DNA of 64,000 nt, taken from Steromphala cineraria (lineage: Eukaryota; Mollusca; Gastropoda; Trochida; Trochidae). The stretch is taken from assembly GCA_916613615.1 (NCBI GenBank), contig OU744721.1, positions 82,341,060 to 82,405,059 on the forward strand, given 5' to 3'. The position numbers and the translations under genes are program-made. Below, one piece after another: positions 49,195-63,127 of this stretch. A model generated the notes under the pieces. The model searched no databases, was not told the origin of the DNA, and saw only the letters and a program-made list of their open reading frames with translations. Position 1 is the first letter of the stretch; each line of letters begins with the position of its first letter.

Positions 49195-50293
49195 GTTGCT
49201 GGACATCTCCCACACTTTTGTGGTTAAAAGGCCCTTTTCAGGGCCATACAAATATCAAAAAAGAAAATTTTTACAATGCACGATTTCAGTCCGTTTGAGG
49301 GAAGATAATAGAGCAAACAAATAAAGATATAAAGATCATCATCCCCTCAACCCACCCCACCCCAGCTCAAACCCCTTACCCCTCAGTCTCACGTCATTCT
49401 CCTTAGCTTAAGCCTACTCCCCCGTCTTCTCACCATCCCCTCCCTTCTCATCAATCAACGGATCCTGCTAGAAAAATTTGGTCACTTTGAAAATCGCAAA
49501 ATACATGATTCAGTCCATGTGTAATTATTTTGATTGAAAATATGAATTATTCACATTCTTGCATACGGTCACCTAAGCAATCAATCTCTCCCGAAACCCC
49601 TTCTTTTATAATCTACTTCACAGAAAACACTAAACATTCTAACTAGATGTTCAATATGATAATATTTTCAAAACACCAAATAAATCAATAAACCCCGTCA
49701 TTAGATAAGTAAAGACTTTTAAATACACTGTATTGATTGTAGGTAGAAATTATATGATATCCGATTCCTTGTCACTAACGATGTGTTTTCACTCAACAAT
49801 TAGCATGTTCCCGACTGCCATCAAGGCTTGAGGAGTTACTTGCCCTTATCAAAGCACAGCTATTACCAACTCGTCAGAGGGGGAGATGTGTTCATGTAAT
49901 CATATATTTGAACTTTTCGACTTTTGAGTAGAGTGAACATGTTACAGATGATAGATTATGTAAGTGAAGAGTTTGTTCACTAGACAAAGAAAATAATTGA
50001 CCATTAATAATGCCTACATTTTGATGAGATAGTTTGTTATGACAATATATGAAAAGCTGTTAACTGATTTAAGTATGGGAACATCGAGTGAGGTGAAGTG
50101 AGAAAAGGAGAATAATTCTGATGGCAGTTTGTGAGTTGAGATGACATAGAGGGATTTTTGAGGAGAGATTCTTTGTGAATGTGTTGGTGTTATTTTGAAA
50201 TTAGATGTGTTTGATGATATACAAATGTGTGAAATAAAAGTTTGGACTGAATGTTACAAGAACAATGCAATGAAGAAATAGGAGAGGAAAAAG

Positions 50294-50394
50294 TTCCCAG
50301 GCGGTCACCCATCCAAGTACTATCCGGGCCCGACGTTGCTTAACTTCGGTGATCGGACGAGAACCGGTGTTTTCAACGTGGTATGGCCGTAGGC
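50294..50394 (-). pseudogene. 5S rRNA pseudogene 5S-15, lacking its 3' end
   Basis: A 22-bp deletion joins AAAAAG directly to TTCCCAGG. It removes about nucleotides 102-118, the 3' strand of helix I. Promoter boxes, the TATA-like element and the T5 run remain, so a short RNA of about 105 nt ending in U's could be made but could not fold as 5S. Confidence 0.93.
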
Positions 50395-51782
50395 AGAGGA
50401 GAGGGGGAAAGTTAGGCTACATATAGCTGTGCCTGTGACACGCGATCGCTACAACCATTGTTTATAGTTTTCTACGGCATTTTCATTCCCCGCCTCATTT
50501 GATAAGGCAAGGACTTCTCCAGCAAATTTGAAAATATTCATTCTTTTTAAAACCATAGCCTTATATCACGACTAGACGGTGAATACCGTGAGATGACGCC
50601 TGTGGGAAATAGATCCACTCGGCAGCGCTGTGTATGAGCCACGTGAGGACAGATTCAACAACACAAAACAAATGTGCAGGTCGCTCCCCGTGATTTTAAT
50701 TTTTCCATATTTTCTTTACCTTTCACGTTCGTCATATTGTATGTCCCCTGAGTATAATTCAAACCTGATGTTCGGGGAGTATATTTTATATACAGGTTAC
50801 CCCCACCATGGGAGACACCGGTAGATACGACCTCGTGCTTACAGTGTGAGACTGGGAGGGGGTATAGGCCTATAGATGCTTGGGCGTGTTATTTCTTTAT
50901 CGTTTTGAAATAAATAAAATACGCCACTCAGTAAACAATCTAATGACACACATATTTTTTTACATTTCCACTCGGAAAACACACAAATAACAAAGCTCAG
51001 AATGTTATGTGTCCAGTGTATACCCAGGCCCGAATCTCACCGATCCTAGTGTAGACAGACAGAGAGCATCAGCGTTTTTTCTTTCTCTCCAAACACGGGC
51101 CATGAGTTACAAATTAAACTTTTTTATTAACATAAAGCAAAAACACTAAACAGGAGTTACTTTAACTCGGGTGTGTAGTATTATCGATGTGATTAGGACG
51201 TTAAACTGCTCAAGAAATATACATGCATGTAGAGGCCCGAGTCTGTAATGGCGACTGCCGAGTGAGACGTGTTTCATTGTCTGTGTTTGAAGAGTTATAA
51301 ACGTCATAATATCCACAAAATTACCCATCTTAGCACATTATTTTATGCATTAATGTTTTGGCGACAATTTGCAAGGATTTTATAAGTTGAAAATTGATGC
51401 GCGTTGTTGTAGATGGCATTTGAAACTTAAGAATGGTGATTTCATAAGTGAGTGGTCTCGTCTGTTTTAATCACACAATATTTATTTTCTTTCAAAGGTC
51501 ATATTATCTGGTATGGATGTGTAGGTAAATGATTTTTCTATCAATCACAATAGACATATTGCTTGTAAAGCGTCGCTAAAGAGCGCAAAGCAACTTTTAA
51601 GTACATTAGAAAACACACACAAATGCACACTCTCATATCTGACTGGAGAGGGGTAGGTGGCTTTCTTCGACGTCCGCACTCAGGCCTCTAAGCAGCGCAC
51701 GGCTGACCAGCGGTCATTCGCTCGCTGTAGCTCACACTCGCAAGTTGACTCCCGCTGTCTCCTGACTCTACACAAGACGACC

Positions 51783-52355
51783 ATGGCCGATACTGCTGCT
51801 CCCGCACCCGTGAAGACCCCCAAGAAGAAGACTGTCTCCAAACCCAAGAAGGTGGCATCCCATCCAACCTACCTCGAGATGGTACAGAAAGCTGTTGCCG
51901 CATTGAAGGAGAGGGGCGGCTCTTCACGTCAGGCTCTTCTCAAGTACATCATGAGCAACTACAAAGTTGGTGAAAACTCAACTGCTATCAACGCCCGTCT
52001 CAAGACTGCCCTGAGAAATGGAGTGAAGAACGGCGCCTTGAAACAGTCTAAGGGAACTGGTGCTGCTGGCTCCTTCCGCTTGGGTGAGGTGAAGAAAGCT
52101 GACAAACCAAAGAAAGCTAAGGCCGCTGCTAAGCCAAAGAAAGCAGCAAAGTCACCTAAGAAAGTGAAGAAGCCCACCGCCGCCAAGAAACCCAAGACTG
52201 CTGCCAAGAAAGCTGCCAAGTCTCCAAAGAAGGTGAAGGCTGCCGCCAAGCCCAAGAAGGTGAAAACCCCAAAGAAAGCAAAGACTGCTGCCGCCAAGCC
52301 CAAGAAGGTGAAAACCCCAAAGAAGAAGGCCGCCGCCAAGCCAAAGAAGGCTTAA
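51783..52355 (+). CDS. H1: Linker histone H1 (H1-16)
   Basis: Protein identical to H1-2; B-type silent bases. Stem-loop at 52391-52406. Confidence 0.97.
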   Translation: MADTAAPAPVKTPKKKTVSKPKKVASHPTYLEMVQKAVAALKERGGSSRQALLKYIMSNYKVGENSTAINARLKTALRNGVKNGALKQSKGTGAAGSFRLGEVKKADKPKKAKAAAKPKKAAKSPKKVKKPTAAKKPKTAAKKAAKSPKKVKAAAKPKKVKTPKKAKTAAAKPKKVKTPKKKAAAKPKKA

Positions 52356-53457
52356 GTTGCTGGACATCTCCCACACTTTTGTGGTTAAAAGGCCCTTTTC
52401 AGGGCCATACAAATATCAAAAAAGAAAATTTTTACAATGCACGATTTCAGTCCGTTTGAGGGAAGATAATAGAGCAAACAAATAAAGATATAAAGATCAT
52501 CATCCCCTCAACCCACCCCACCCCAGCTCAAACCCCTTACCCCTCAGTCTCACGTCATTCTCCTTAGCTTAAGCCTACTCCCCCGTCTTCTCACCATCCC
52601 CTCCCTTCTCATCAATCAACGGATCCTGCTAGAAAAATTTGGTCACTTTGAAAATCACAAAATACATGATTCAGTCCATGTGTAATTATTTTGATTGAAA
52701 ATATGAATTATTCACATTCTTGCATACGGTCACCTAAGCAATCAATCTCTCCCGAAACCCCTTCTTTTATAATCTACTTCACAGAAAACACTAAACATTC
52801 TAACTAGATGTTCAATATGATAATATTTTCAAAACACCAAATAAATCAATAAACCCCGTCATTAGATAAGTAAAGACTTTTAAAAACACTGTATTGATTG
52901 TAGGTAGAAATTATATGATATCCGATTCCTTGTCACTAACGACGTGTTTTCACTCAACAATTAGCATGTTCCCGACTGCCATCAAGGCTTGAGGACTTAC
53001 TTGCCCTTATCAAAGCACAGCTATTACCAACTCGTCAGAGGGGGAGATGTGTTCATGTAATCATATATTTGAACTTTTCGACTTTTGAGTAGAGTGAACA
53101 TGTTACAGATGATAGATTATGTAAGTGAAGAGTTTGTTCACTAGACAAAGAAAATAATTGACCATTAATAATGCCTACATTTTGATGAGATAGTTTGTTA
53201 TGACAATATATGAAAAGCTGTTAACTGATTTAAGTATGGGAACATCGAGTGAGGTGAAGTGAGAAAAGGAGAATAATTCTGATGGCAGTTTGTGAGTTGA
53301 GATGACATAGAGGGATTTTTGAGGAGAGATTCTTTGTGAATGTGTTGGTGTTATTTTGAAATTAGATGTGTTTGATGATATACAAATGTGTGAAATAAAA
53401 GTTTGGACTGAATGTAACAAGAACAATGCAATGAAGAAATAGGAGAGGAAAAAGTGA

Positions 53458-53577
53458 ATGCCTACAGCACCCGGTGTTCCCAGGCGGTCACCCATCCAAG
53501 TACTATCCGGGCCCGACGTTGCTTAACTTCGGTGATCGGACGAGAACCGGTGTTTTCAACGTGGTATGGCCGTAGGC
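53458..53577 (-). rRNA. 5S: 5S ribosomal RNA (5S-16)
   Basis: Full-length, matching the reference. The flank past the terminator has AATGTAACAAG for AATGTTACAAG. Confidence 0.97.
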
Positions 53578-54965
53578 AGAGGAGAGGGGGAAAGTTAGGC
53601 TACATATAGCTGTGCCTGTGACACGCGATCGCTACAACCATTGTTTATAGTTTTCTACGGCATTTTCATTCCCCGCCTCATTTGATAAGGCAAGGACTTC
53701 TCCAGCAAATTTGAAAATATTCATTCTTTTTAAAACCATAGCCTTATATCACGACTAGACGGTGAATACCGTGAGATGACGCCTGTGGGAAATAGATCCA
53801 CTCGGCAGCGCTGTGTATGAGCCACGTGAGGACAGATTCAACAACACAAAACAAATGTGCAGGTCGCTCCCCGTGATTTTAATTTTTCCATATTTTCTTT
53901 ACCTTTCACGTTCGTCATATTGTATGTCCCCTGAGTATAATTCAAACCTGATGTTCGGGGAGTATATTTTATATACAGGTTACCCCCACCATGGGAGACA
54001 CCGGTAGATACGACCTCGTGCTTACAGTGTGAGACTGGGAGGGGGTATAGGCCTATAGATGCTTGGGCGTGTTATTTCTTTATCGTTTTGAAATAAATAA
54101 AATACGCCACTCAGTAAACAATCTAATGACACACATATTTTTTTACATTTCCACTCGGAAAACACACAAATAACAAAGCTCAGAATGTTATGTGTCCAGT
54201 GTATACCCAGGCCCGAATCTCACCGATCCTAGTGTAGACAGACAGAGAGCATCAGCGTTTTTTCTTTCTCTCCAAACACGGGCCATGAGTTACAAATTAA
54301 ACTTTTTTATTAACATAAAGCAAAAACACTAAACAGGAGTTACTTTAACTCGGGTGTGTAGTATTATCGATGTGATTAGGACGTTAAACTGCTCAAGAAA
54401 TATACATGCATGTAGAGGCCCGAGTCTGTAATGGCGACTGCCGAGTAAGACGTGTTTCATTGTCTGTGTTTGAAGAGTTATAAACGTCATAATATCCACA
54501 AAATTACCCATCTTAGCACATTATTTTATGTATTAATGTTTTGGCGACAATTTGCAAGGATTTTATAAGTTGAAAATTGATGCGCGTTGTTGTAGATGGC
54601 ATTTGAAACTTAAGAATGGTGATTTCATAAGTGAGTGGTCTCGTCTGTTTTAATCACACAATATTTATTTTCTTTCAAAGGTCATATTATCTGGTATGGA
54701 TGTGTAGGTAAATGATTTTTCTATCAATCACAATAGACATATTGCTTGTAAAGCGTCGCTAAAGAGCGCAAAGCAACTTTTAAGTACATTAGAAAACACA
54801 CACAAATGCACACTCTCATATCTGACTGGAGAGGGGTAGGTGGCTTTCTTCGACGTCCGCACTCAGGCCTCTAAGCAGCGCACGGCTGACCAGCGGTCAT
54901 TCGCTCGCTGTAGCTCACACTCGCAAGTTGACTCCCGCTGTCTCCTGACTCTACACAAGACGACC

Positions 54966-55538
54966 ATGGCCGATACTGCTGCTCCCGCACCCGTGAAGAC
55001 CCCCAAAAAGAAGACTGTCTCCAAACCCAAGAAGGTGGCATCCCATCCAACCTACCTCGAGATGGTACAGAAAGCTGTTGCCGCATTGAAGGAGAGGGGC
55101 GGCTCTTCACGTCAGGCTCTTCTCAAGTACATCATGAGCAACTACAAAGTTGGTGAAAACTCAACTGCTATCAACGCCCGTCTCAAGACTGCCCTGAGAA
55201 ATGGAGTGAAGAACGGCGCCTTGAAACAGTCTAAGGGAACTGGTGCTGCTGGCTCCTTCCGCTTGGGTGAGGTGAAGAAAGCTGAAAAACCAAAGAAAGC
55301 TAAGGCCGCTGCTAAGCCAAAGAAAGCAGCAAAGTCACCTAAGAAAGTGAAGAAGCCCACCGCCGCCAAGAAACCCAAGACTGCTGCCAAGAAAGCTGCC
55401 AAGTCTCCAAAGAAGGTGAAGGCTGCCGCCAAGCCCAAGAAGGTGAAAACCCCAAAGAAAGCAAAGACTGCTGCCGCCAAGCCCAAGAAGGTGAAAACCC
55501 CAAAGAAGAAGGCCGCCGCCAAGCCAAAGAAGGCATAA
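54966..55538 (+). CDS. H1: Linker histone H1 (H1-17), D107E
   Basis: Asp107 is Glu (GAA), shared only with H1-18. Codon 15 is A type (AAA) and the last codon is GCA, so the B-to-A switch lies upstream of codon 15. Stem-loop at 55574-55589. Confidence 0.97.
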   Translation: MADTAAPAPVKTPKKKTVSKPKKVASHPTYLEMVQKAVAALKERGGSSRQALLKYIMSNYKVGENSTAINARLKTALRNGVKNGALKQSKGTGAAGSFRLGEVKKAEKPKKAKAAAKPKKAAKSPKKVKKPTAAKKPKTAAKKAAKSPKKVKAAAKPKKVKTPKKAKTAAAKPKKVKTPKKKAAAKPKKA

Positions 55539-56641
55539 GTTGCTGGACATCTCCCACACTTTTGTGGTTAAAAGGCCCTTTTCAGGGCCATACAAATATC
55601 AAAAAAGAAATTTTTTACAATGCACGATTTCAGTCCGTTTGAGGGAAGATAATAGAGCAAACAAAATAAAGATATCAAGATCATCATCCCCTCAACCCAC
55701 CCCACCCCAGCTCAAACCCCTTACCCCTCAGTCTCACGTCATTCTCCTTAGCTTAAGCCCACTCCCCCGTCTACTCACCATCCCCTCCCTTCTCATCAAT
55801 CAACGGATCCTGCTAGAATAATTTGGTCACTTTGAAAATCACAAAATACATGATTCAGTCCATGTGTAATTATTTTGATTGAAAATATGAATTATTCACA
55901 TTCTTGCATACGGTCACCTAAGCAATCAATCTCTCCCGAAACCCCTTCTTTTATAATCTACTTCACAGAAAACACTAAACATTCTAAGTAGATGTTCAAT
56001 ATGATAATATTTTCAAAACACCAATTAAATCAATAAACCCCGTCATTAGATAAGTAAACACCTTTAAATACACTGTATTGATTGTAGGTAGAAATTATAT
56101 GATATCCGATTCCTTGTCACTAACGATGTGTTTTCACTCAACAATTAGCATGTTCCCGACTGCCATCAAGGCTTGAGGAGTTACTTGCCCTTATCAAAGC
56201 ACAGCTATAACCAACTCGTCAGAGGGGGAGATGTGTTCATGTAATCATATATTTGAACTATTCGACTTTTGAGTAGAGTGAACATGTTACAGATGATAGA
56301 TTATGTAAGTGAAGAGTTTGTTCACTAGACAAAGAAAATAATTGACCATTAATAATGCCTACATTTTGATGAGATAGTTTGTTATGACAATAAATGAAAA
56401 GCTGTTAACTGATTTAAGTATGGGAACATCGAGTGAGGTGAAGTGAGAAAAGGAGAATAATTCTGATGGCAGTTTGTGAGTTGAGATGACATAGAGGGAT
56501 TTTTGGGGAGAGATTCTTTGTGAATGTGTTGGTGTTATTTTGAAATTAGATGCGTTTGATGATATACAAATGTGTGAAATAAAAGTTTGGACTGAATGTT
56601 ACAAGAACAATGCAATGAAGAAATAGGAGAGGAAAAAGTGA

Positions 56642-56761
56642 ATGCCTACAGCACCCGGTGTTCCCAGGCGGTCACCCATCCAAGTACTATCCGGGCCCGA
56701 CGTTGCTTAACTTCGGTGATCGGACGAGAACCGGTGTTTTCAACGTGGTATGGCCGTAGGC
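56642..56761 (-). rRNA. 5S: 5S ribosomal RNA (5S-17)
   Basis: Full-length, matching the reference. Confidence 0.97.
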
Positions 56762-58148
56762 AGAGGAGAAGGGGAAAGTTAGGCTACATATAGCTGTGCC
56801 TGTGACACGCGATCGCTACAACCATTGTTTATAGTTTTCAACGGCATTTTCATTCCCCGCTCATTTGATAAGGCAAGGACTTCTCCAGCAAATTTGAAAA
56901 TATTCATTCTTTTTAAAACCATAGCCTTATATCACGACTAGACGGTGAATACCGTGAGATGACGCCTGTGGGAAATAGATCCACTCGGCAGCGCTGTGTA
57001 TGAGCCACGTGAGGACAGATTCAACAACACAAAACAAATGTGCAGGTCGCTCCCCGTGATTTTAATTTTTCCATATTTTCTTTACCTTTCACGTTCGCCA
57101 TATTGTATGTCCCCTGAGTATAATTCAAACCTGATGTTCGGGGAGTATATTTTATATACAGGTTACCCCTATCATGGGAGACACCGGTAGATACGACCTC
57201 GTGCTTACAGTGTGAGACTGGGAGGGGGTATAGGCCTATAGATGCTCGGACGTGTTATTTCTTTATCGTTTTGAAATAAATAAAATACGCCACTCAGTAA
57301 ACAATATAATGACACACATATTTTTTTACATTTCCACTCGGAAAACACACAAATAAAAAAGCTCAGAATGTTATGTGTCCAGTGTATACCCAGGCCCGAA
57401 TCCCACCGATCCTAGTGTAGACAGACAGAGAGCATCAGCGTTTTTTCTTTCTCTCCAAACACGGGCCATGAGTTACAAATTAAACTTTTTTCTTAACATA
57501 AAGCAAAAACACTAAACAGGAGTTACTTTAACTCGGGTGTGTAGTATTATCGATGTGATTAGGACGTTATACTGCTCAAGAAATATACATGCATGTAGAG
57601 GCCCGAGTCTGTAATGGCGACTGCCGAGTGAGACGTGTTTCATTGTCTGTGTTTGAAGAGTTATAAACGTCATAATATCCACAAAATTACCCATCTTAGC
57701 ACATTATTTTATGCATTAATGTTTTGGCGACAATTTGCAAGGATTTTATAAGTTGAAAATTGATGCGCGTTGTTGTAGATGGCATTTGAAACTTAAGAAT
57801 GGTGATTTCATAAGTGAGTGGTCTCGTCTGTTTTAATCACAAAATATTTATTTTCTTTCAAAGGTAATATTATCTGGTATGGATGTGTAGGTAAATGATT
57901 TTTCTATCCATCACAATAGACATATTGCTTGTAAAGCGTCGCTAAAGAGCGCAAAGCAACTTTTAAGTACATTAGAAAACACACACAAATGCACACTCTC
58001 ATATCTGACTGGAGAGGGGTAGGTGGCTTTCTTCGACGTCCGCACTCAGGCCTCTAAGCAGCGCACGGCTGACCAGCGGTCATTCGCTCGCTGTAGCTCA
58101 CACTCGCAAGTTGACTCCCGCTGTCTCCTGACTCTACACAAGACGACC

Positions 58149-58721
58149 ATGGCCGATACTGCTGCTCCCGCACCCGTGAAGACCCCCAAAAAGAAGACTG
58201 TCTCCAAACCCAAGAAGGTGGCATCCCATCCAACCTACCTCGAGATGGTACAGAAAGCTGTTGCCGCATTGAAGGAGAGGGGCGGCTCTTCACGTCAGGC
58301 TCTTCTCAAGTACATCATGAGCAACTACAAAGTTGGTGAAAACTCAACTGCTATCAACGCCCGTCTCAAGACTGCCCTGAGAAATGGAGTGAAGAACGGC
58401 GCCTTGAAACAGTCTAAGGGAACTGGTGCTGCTGGCTCCTTCCGCTTGGGTGAGGTGAAGAAAGCTGAAAAACCAAAGAAAGCTAAGGCCGCTGCTAAGC
58501 CAAAGAAAGCAGCAAAGTCACCTAAGAAAGTGAAGAAGCCCACCGCCGCCAAGAAACCCAAGACTGCTGCCAAGAAAGCTGCCAAGTCTCCAAAGAAGGT
58601 GAAGGCTGCCGCCAAGCCCAAGAAGGTGAAAACCCCAAAGAAAGCAAAGACTGCTGCCGCCAAGCCCAAGAAGGTGAAAACCCCAAAGAAGAAGGCCGCC
58701 GCCAAGCCAAAGAAGGCATAA
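58149..58721 (+). CDS. H1: Linker histone H1 (H1-18), D107E
   Basis: Same D107E as H1-17, otherwise identical to H1-2. Stem-loop at 58757-58772. Confidence 0.97.
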   Translation: MADTAAPAPVKTPKKKTVSKPKKVASHPTYLEMVQKAVAALKERGGSSRQALLKYIMSNYKVGENSTAINARLKTALRNGVKNGALKQSKGTGAAGSFRLGEVKKAEKPKKAKAAAKPKKAAKSPKKVKKPTAAKKPKTAAKKAAKSPKKVKAAAKPKKVKTPKKAKTAAAKPKKVKTPKKKAAAKPKKA

Positions 58722-59824
58722 GTTGCTGGACATCTCCCACACTTTTGTGGTTAAAAGGCCCTTTTCAGGGCCATACAAATATCAAAAAAGAAATTTTTTA
58801 CAATGCACGATTTCAGTCCGTTTGAGGGAAGATAATAGAGCAAACAAAATAAAGATATCAAGATCATCATCCCCTCAACCCACCCCACCCCAGCTCAAAC
58901 CCCTTACCCCTCAGTCTCACGTCATTCTCCTTAGCTTAAGCCCACTCCCCCGTCTACTCACCATCCCCTCCCTTCTCATCAATCAACGGATCCTGCTAGA
59001 ATAATTTGGTCACTTTGAAAATCACAAAATACATGATTCAGTCCATGTGTAATTATTTTGATTGAAAATATGAATTATTCACATTCTTGCATACGGTCAC
59101 CTAAGCAATCAATCTCTCCCGAAACCCCTTCTTTTATAATCTACTTCACAGAAAACACTAAACATTCTAAGTAGATGTTCAATATGATAATATTTTCAAA
59201 ACACCAATTAAATCAATAAACCCCGTCATTAGATAAGTAAACACCTTTAAATACACTGTATTGATTGTAGGTAGAAATTATATGATATCCGATTCCTTGT
59301 CACTAACGATGTGTTTTCACTCAACAATTAGCATGTTCCCGACTGCCATCAAGGCTTGAGGAGTTACTTGCCCTTATCAAAGCACAGCTATAACCAACTC
59401 GTCAGAGGGGGAGATGTGTTCATGTAATCATATATTTGAACTATTCGACTTTTGAGTAGAGTGAACATGTTACAGATGATAGATTATGTAAGTGAAGAGT
59501 TTGTTCACTAGACAAAGAAAATAATTGACCATTAATAATGCCTACATTTTGATGAGATAGTTTGTTATGACAATAAATGAAAAGCTGTTAACTGATTTAA
59601 GTATGGGAACATCGAGTGAGGTGAAGTGAGAAAAGGAGAATAATTCTGATGGCAGTTTGTGAGTTGAGATGACATAGAGGGATTTTTGGGGAGAGATTCT
59701 TTGTGAATGTGTTGGTGTTATTTTGAAATTAGATGCGTTTGATGATATACAAATGTGTGAAATAAAAGTTTGGACTGAATGTTACAAGAACAATGCAATG
59801 AAGAAATAGGAGAGGAAAAAGTGA

Positions 59825-59944
59825 ATGCCTACAGCACCCGGTGTTCCCAGGCGGTCACCCATCCAAGTACTATCCGGGCCCGACGTTGCTTAACTTCGGT
59901 GATCGGACGAGAACCGGTGTTTTCAACGTGGTATGGCCGTAGGC
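59825..59944 (-). rRNA. 5S: 5S ribosomal RNA (5S-18)
   Basis: Full-length, matching the reference. Confidence 0.97.
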
Positions 59945-61331
59945 AGAGGAGAAGGGGAAAGTTAGGCTACATATAGCTGTGCCTGTGACACGCGATCGCT
60001 ACAACCATTGTTTATAGTTTTCAACGGCATTTTCATTCCCCGCTCATTTGATAAGGCAAGGACTTCTCCAGCAAATTTGAAAATATTCATTCTTTTTAAA
60101 ACCATAGCCTTATATCACGACTAGACGGTGAATACCGTGAGATGACGCCTGTGGGAAATAGATCCACTCGGCAGCGCTGTGTATGAGCCACGTGAGGACA
60201 GATTCAACAACACAAAACAAATGTGCAGGTCGCTCCCCGTGATTTTAATTTTTCCATATTTTCTTTACCTTTCACGTTCGCCATATTGTATGTCCCCTGA
60301 GTATAATTCAAACCTGATGTTCGGGGAGTATATTTTATATACAGGTTACCCCTATCATGGGAGACACCGGTAGATACGACCTCGTGCTTACAGTGTGAGA
60401 CTGGGAGGGGGTATAGGCCTATAGATGCTCGGACGTGTTATTTCTTTATCGTTTTGAAATAAATAAAATACGCCACTCAGTAAACAATATAATGACACAC
60501 ATATTTTTTTACATTTCCACTCGGAAAACACACAAATAAAAAAGCTCAGAATGTTATGTGTCCAGTGTATACCCAGGCCCGAATCCCACCGATCCTAGTG
60601 TAGACAGACAGAGAGCATCAGCGTTTTTTCTTTCTCTCCAAACACGGGCCATGAGTTACAAATTAAACTTTTTTCTTAACATAAAGCAAAAACACTAAAC
60701 AGGAGTTACTTTAACTCGGGTGTGTAGTATTATCGATGTGATTAGGACGTTATACTGCTCAAGAAATATACATGCATGTAGAGGCCCGAGTCTGTAATGG
60801 CGACTGCCGAGTGAGACGTGTTTCATTGTCTGTGTTTGAAGAGTTATAAACGTCATAATATCCACAAAATTACCCATCTTAGCACATTATTTTATGCATT
60901 AATGTTTTGGCGACAATTTGCAAGGATTTTATAAGTTGAAAATTGATGCGCGTTGTTGTAGATGGCATTTGAAACTTAAGAATGGTGATTTCATAAGTGA
61001 GTGGTCTCGTCTGTTTTAATCACAAAATATTTATTTTCTTTCAAAGGTAATATTATCTGGTATGGATGTGTAGGTAAATGATTTTTCTATCCATCACAAT
61101 AGACATATTGCTTGTAAAGCGTCGCTAAAGAGCGCAAAGCAACTTTTAAGTACATTAGAAAACACACACAAATGCACACTCTCATATCTGACTGGAGAGG
61201 GGTAGGTGGCTTTCTTCGACGTCCGCACTCAGGCCTCTAAGCAGCGCACGGCTGACCAGCGGTCATTCGCTCGCTGTAGCTCACACTCGCAAGTTGACTC
61301 CCGCTGTCTCCTGACTCTACACAAGACGACC

Positions 61332-61904
61332 ATGGCCGATACTGCTGCTCCCGCACCCGTGAAGACCCCCAAAAAGAAGACTGTCTCCAAACCCAAGAAG
61401 GTGGCATCCCATCCAACCTACCTCGAGATGGTACAGAAAGCTGTTGCCGCATTGAAGGAGAGGGGCGGCTCTTCACGTCAGGCTCTTCTCAAGTACATCA
61501 TGAGCAACTACAAAGTTGGTGAAAACTCAACTGCTATCAACGCCCGTCTCAAGACTGCCCTGAGAAATGGAGTGAAGAACGGCGCCTTGAAACAGTCTAA
61601 GGGAACTGGTGCTGCTGGCTCCTTCCGCTTGGGTGAGGTGAAGAAAGCTGACAAACCAAAGAAAGCTAAGGCCGCTGCTAAGCCAAAGAAAGCAGCAAAG
61701 TCACCTAAGAAAGTGAAGAAGCCCACCGCCGCCAAGAAACCCAAGACTGCTGCCAAGAAAGCTGCCAAGTCTCCAAAGAAGGTGAAGGCTGCCGCCAAGC
61801 CCAAGAAGGTGAAAACCCCAAAGAAAGCAAAGACTGCTGCCGCCAAGCCCAAGAAGGTGAAAACCCCAAAGAAGAAGGCCGCCGCCAAGCCAAAGAAGGC
61901 ATAA
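61332..61904 (+). CDS. H1: Linker histone H1 (H1-19)
   Basis: Protein identical to H1-2, with Asp107. Stem-loop at 61940-61955. Confidence 0.97.
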   Translation: MADTAAPAPVKTPKKKTVSKPKKVASHPTYLEMVQKAVAALKERGGSSRQALLKYIMSNYKVGENSTAINARLKTALRNGVKNGALKQSKGTGAAGSFRLGEVKKADKPKKAKAAAKPKKAAKSPKKVKKPTAAKKPKTAAKKAAKSPKKVKAAAKPKKVKTPKKAKTAAAKPKKVKTPKKKAAAKPKKA

Positions 61905-63007
61905 GTTGCTGGACATCTCCCACACTTTTGTGGTTAAAAGGCCCTTTTCAGGGCCATACAAATATCAAAAAAGAAATTTTTTACAATGCACGATTTCAGT
62001 CCGTTTGAGGGAAGATAATAGAGCAAACAAAATAAAGATATCAAGATCATCATCCCCTCAACCCACCCCACCCCAGCTCAAACCCCTTACCCCTCAGTCT
62101 CACGTCATTCTCCTTAGCTTAAGCCCACTCCCCCGTCTACTCACCATCCCCTCCCTTCTCATCAATCAACGGATCCTGCTAGAATAATTTGGTCACTTTG
62201 AAAATCACAAAATACATGATTCAGTCCATGTGTAATTATTTTGATTGAAAATATGAATTATTCACATTCTTGCATACGGTCACCTAAGCAATCAATCTCT
62301 CCCGAAACCCCTTCTTTTATAATCTACTTCACAGAAAACACTAAACATTCTAAGTAGATGTTCAATATGATAATATTTTCAAAACACCAATTAAATCAAT
62401 AAACCCCGTCATTAGATAAGTAAACACCTTTAAATACACTGTATTGATTGTAGGTAGAAATTATATGATATCCGATTCCTTGTCACTAACGATGTGTTTT
62501 CACTCAACAATTAGCATGTTCCCGACTGCCATCAAGGCTTGAGGAGTTACTTGCCCTTATCAAAGCACAGCTATAACCAACTCGTCAGAGGGGGAGATGT
62601 GTTCATGTAATCATATATTTGAACTATTCGACTTTTGAGTAGAGTGAACATGTTACAGATGATAGATTATGTAAGTGAAGAGTTTGTTCATTAGACAAAG
62701 AAAATAATTGACCATTAATAATGCCTACATTTTGATGAGATAGTTTGTTATGACAATAAATGAAAAGCTGTTAACTGATTTAAGTATGGGAACATCGAGT
62801 GAGGTGAAGTGAGAAAAGGAGAATAATTCTGATGGCAGTTTGTGAGTTGAGATGACATAGAGGGATTTTTGGGGAGAGATTCTTTGTGAATGTGTTGGTG
62901 TTATTTTGAAATTAGATGCGTTTGATGATATACAAATGTGTGAAATAAAAGTTTGGACTGAATGTTACAAGAACAATGCAATGAAGAAATAGGAGAGGAA
63001 AAAATGA

Positions 63008-63127
63008 ATGCCTACAGCACCCGGTGTTCCCAGGCGGTCACCCATCCAAGTACTATCCGGGCCCGACGTTGCTTAACTTCGGTGATCGGACGAGAACCGG
63101 TGTTTTCAACGTGGTATGGCCGTAGGC
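63008..63127 (-). rRNA. 5S: 5S ribosomal RNA (5S-19)
   Basis: Full-length. The terminator is T6 rather than T5 because GAAAAAGTG reads GAAAAAATG. Confidence 0.97.

Larger units (their letters stand above)
47234..50394. repeat. Unit 15 (subtype B)
   Basis: 3,161 bp, 22 bp short because of the deletion in its 5S gene. The divergent spacer has ATATTTTTTATAC as in units 12 and 13. Confidence 0.9.
50395..53577. repeat. Unit 16 (subtype B)
   Basis: 3,183 bp; last complete B unit. A few private changes lie in the convergent spacer (TTTAAAAACAC, AACGACGTG, GAGGACTTAC near 52880-52996). Confidence 0.9.
25307..54726. repeat. Subtype B block
   Basis: About nine consecutive units carry a different linked set of bases from the flanking blocks: ACGTTCGTCAT, CCCACCATGG, ATGCTTGGGCG, GGTCATATTATC, TATCAATCAC, CCCCAAGAAG in H1, CACCAAATAAATC, GTAAAGACT and GCTAGAAAAATT. 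The left switch lies between the last A-type base near 25070 and the first B-type base at 25307. The right switch lies between 54726 (B) and 55007 (A). Protein changes linked to the block are almost nil because most differences are in spacers or silent. Confidence 0.85.
53578..56761. repeat. Unit 17 (B-to-A recombinant unit)
   Basis: 3,184 bp. The divergent spacer is B type up to 54726; H1 and everything after is A type. Private changes in the spacer include GAGTAAGACG and TTATGTATTAATG. Confidence 0.88.
56762..59944. repeat. Unit 18 (subtype A)
   Basis: 3,183 bp. CCCCTATCATGG in the divergent spacer is shared only with unit 19. Confidence 0.92.
59945..63127. repeat. Unit 19 (subtype A)
   Basis: 3,183 bp. 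CCCCTATCATGG as in unit 18; GTTCATTAGAC for GTTCACTAGAC near 62691. Confidence 0.92.
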
